A stretch of DNA of 64,000 bases from Euglena gracilis (Eukaryota > Euglenida > Euglenophyceae > Euglenales), in NCBI GenBank assembly GCA_039621445.1, contig CP154957.1:27512541-27576540 (forward strand). The letters run 5' to 3'. Positions 62,050 to 64,000 of this stretch are shown here, piece by piece. A model generated the notes under the pieces. The model was not told the DNA's origin and did not search any database. It saw nothing but the letters and a program-made list of their open reading frames with translations. Position 1 is the stretch's first letter. Each line of letters opens with the position of its first letter. The position numbers were made by a program, and so were the translations under genes.

Positions 62050-63982
62050 GAGAAGAGGGGAGGTAAACCCCCAAAGTAAAGCCCCGGTCTCAAGGCCGGT
62101 GGCAGTGGTCTTTCCGCTGTTGGCAGGTGAGCTGCCAGTTTGGCAGGTAGTGGTGATCTTTCTGCCGTTGGCGGGGCTTGAGCTGCTGGTTTCGCAGCTG
62201 GCTCGTCTTGCTCCATTGGAGCCGGGGCAGCAACTGGTACAATGGTTGCTGCTGCAGTTGAGCTTCTATCAACCACAATCTTTGCGGCAGGAACCCGTTA
62301 GGTTTCTGGTGGTGATGCTGCCAGTGAACCTCGAGGGGTTAATACTGCAGACACTGCAGACACTGCTGCGGACAGACCCTGTAACACACCACCAAAAACT
62401 CCGATAAGGGCTACAGGGGGTGATGACACAGATTGTGGGGGTGAAGGTGCATTGGCACTACCGGCAGTGAGAGGGGCGGTACCATTGGTACTGGTGACCG
62501 TGAAGACACGGGAGATGCAAAATCCGTTCCTTGACTTTCAGCAGGGGGTAGGGGGGTCACAGAGCCCAGTAAGGCTATTGGGGCATCTGTATACTCGGAT
62601 TCCTCATTAGGGAGGATGCCCTCCAAACCTTCCATGCGGTCTCCCTCGTCTCCCTCTTCCTGTTCTCCCTCTTCACCACTTTCCTCAACCGTTTCCGGAG
62701 AGGCTGCTGGTGAGGGTTGTCGTTCGGCTGTCGCGGTTTGTGTAGGGGTTTCTTGCACGATTGTGCTGGTGGGTGGGGATACAGCTATAGCGGGTTGGGG
62801 AGAAGAGGTAGCCACAGAAGATTGGCTCTCTTGAGGTTTTGCGGTGGCCGATAAGCCTCTGCCAAATAACCACGACCACGTCCAGAGGCGGATGGTGGTG
62901 GATCCGAAGGGAGTCCCTTGGGAACCGGTGTTGCCGGTTGCGGCTGGGTGGAAGACGCCGATGTTGTTACCGGTTGCAGCTGCGTAGTGGATGCCGAATG
63001 CGGCTGGTGCAGGTGTGCCTTTGGCACATGGCGTTTGCGTGCCTGGTATTTATCCCAAATCTTCCCAGTCGATAATATTCAACCACCTGGTGGTTGATTT
63101 GGAGGAGCGGCAGTGAGTGCCATGCTATCATCGTTGGCCCGTCGGCCTTGAAAAAAAAATGGGGCAAACACTTCTTTATCAAGCGTGTCGCCGAATCCGT
63201 GACAAATGAAATTGTCAATACTTTCCTTGTCGTATCGCGGTCTGATAGGGACATAGTCCGGGGGAATCTCCCTATCGGGATTGAGATAAAAAATATATCT
63301 CGAGAATGTGGCAGATCCAGGCTCTGAACCAGAACTGCTGCAGATACAGCAGGAGCTGGCGATGGTTGCGGCGCGCATTAGCACTACGGTGCACATCGCA
63401 CGATTGTCTGCATGTGCAGAAGCATGATGCGCTTTGGAGCTTCGGCTGGGGCTGTGGGGCCCGTTGGCCTTCTTCATAGTGGCCTCCGGCCTGCGGCTGT
63501 GTACCGTGTTTCCCAAATCCCCCAAAATCCACGGGGACTTTTCCCCCACAGTGGAAACATCTGACGACATACGTCTGGAGGAATCGGAGGTCAATATCGA
63601 CCACTTCGAAGTGAATGGCATATTGCCAGTGGTAAAAGCCTTGCAAATTGCTGCAAAACATGTTCTGTGCGAGTCTGGCTACTTCCTCGGGCAGTGGGTA
63701 AACTTTCCACTCCAGGCCCTTTGGGCCAACACTGCGGATGCAGTCAAAAACTGCCGAAGACGGTCTTTGCCGGTACCATAGTGGTCCTCTTGACCGCATT
63801 CAAGGTAGGGGTGACCACAGGAGTTCATAAAATGACCAAATTTCTGGGTGGGGTATCCCAACCTCCAGTATCGGACCGGCGATGACGTTGCCCTCAAAGG
63901 CGTACAAAATTCCATCGTGGTGGAACTCACGACAACGCTCCCGATAGAGCTGGGTGGTGACTGCGACCACTGGAGAAGCCAT
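62050..63982 (-). pseudogene. Frameshifted mobile-element-like open frame
   Basis: Several overlapping minus-strand frames each look coding for part of their length and hand over to one another: 63982-63800 (REFHHDGILYAFEGNVIAGP), 63799-63420 (CFHCGGKVPVDFGGFGKHG, a possible zinc knuckle), 63420-63079 (YIFYLNPDREIPPDYVPIRP), 63030-62860 (Ser/Thr/Pro/Gln-rich), 62815-62411 (an acidic run EESGEEGEQEEGDEGD) and about 62400-62050 (Pro/Ala-rich). One long polyprotein-like frame broken by several frameshifts explains this best. Codon use is less GC-biased than in the genes. No reverse transcriptase, integrase or transposase motif is visible, so the class is unknown. Confidence 0.45.
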
Positions 63983-64000
63983 GCGGACGGGGAGATGGAG

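Overview
This is eukaryotic nuclear DNA with very intron-rich genes, long simple-sequence arrays, poly-G/poly-C runs and several families of short non-autonomous transposable elements. No bacterial-type operons, rRNA, convincing tRNA or CRISPR arrays were seen. Most long uninterrupted open frames are artefacts of (GT)n, (TATG)n or G/C runs. The real coding sequence lies in short GC-rich exons of 24-177 bases, all on the minus strand. I found them by reading known protein families across splice junctions.

Four genes lie head to tail on the minus strand, listed from high to low coordinate: a hybrid histidine kinase (about 61956 to 43779, 5' end uncertain); a small DnaJ-type Cys-rich zinc-binding protein (34738 to 33889); a 23-exon sterol glucosyltransferase carrying an N-terminal DPY-30-like motif plus C-terminal DysF and C2 domains (31867 to 12259, predicted 748 aa); and a 10-exon secreted or lumenal PIG-L/LmbE-family deacetylase (11226 to 1687, predicted 279 aa). 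The summed exon lengths of the two last genes are exact multiples of three.

The most remarkable result concerns the introns. Besides GT-AG and a few GC-AG introns there is a second class with no GT/AG borders. Its ends are inverted repeats placed by a fixed register: base +k pairs with base -(k+2), usually giving CAG at +4..+6 and CTG at -8..-6. Applying this rule repeatedly restores conserved motifs in three unrelated families. This matches, from memory, the nonconventional introns of euglenids. With the same-strand gene order and pyrimidine-AG sites just upstream of three start codons (possible spliced-leader acceptors), it suggests a euglenid or related euglenozoan. That assignment is inference. 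Conventional introns here favour GTGTG at the donor and C-rich tracts before AG.

Layout: 1-1686 no gene recognised; 1687-11226 PIG-L gene, with a tetranucleotide array and an inverted-repeat element in one intron; 12259-31867 glucosyltransferase gene, including a 5.7-kb intron full of a dispersed repeat family; 33889-34756 zinc-binding protein gene; 34757-43778 mostly repeats, including a 1.4-kb element with about 200-bp terminal inverted repeats around tandem 110-bp units; 43779-61956 histidine kinase with many insertions; 62050-63982 a frameshifted, proline/acid-rich open frame that looks like a dead mobile element. The kinase signals by phosphotransfer and the glucosyltransferase and deacetylase act on lipid or sugar substrates; nothing shows that they share a pathway.
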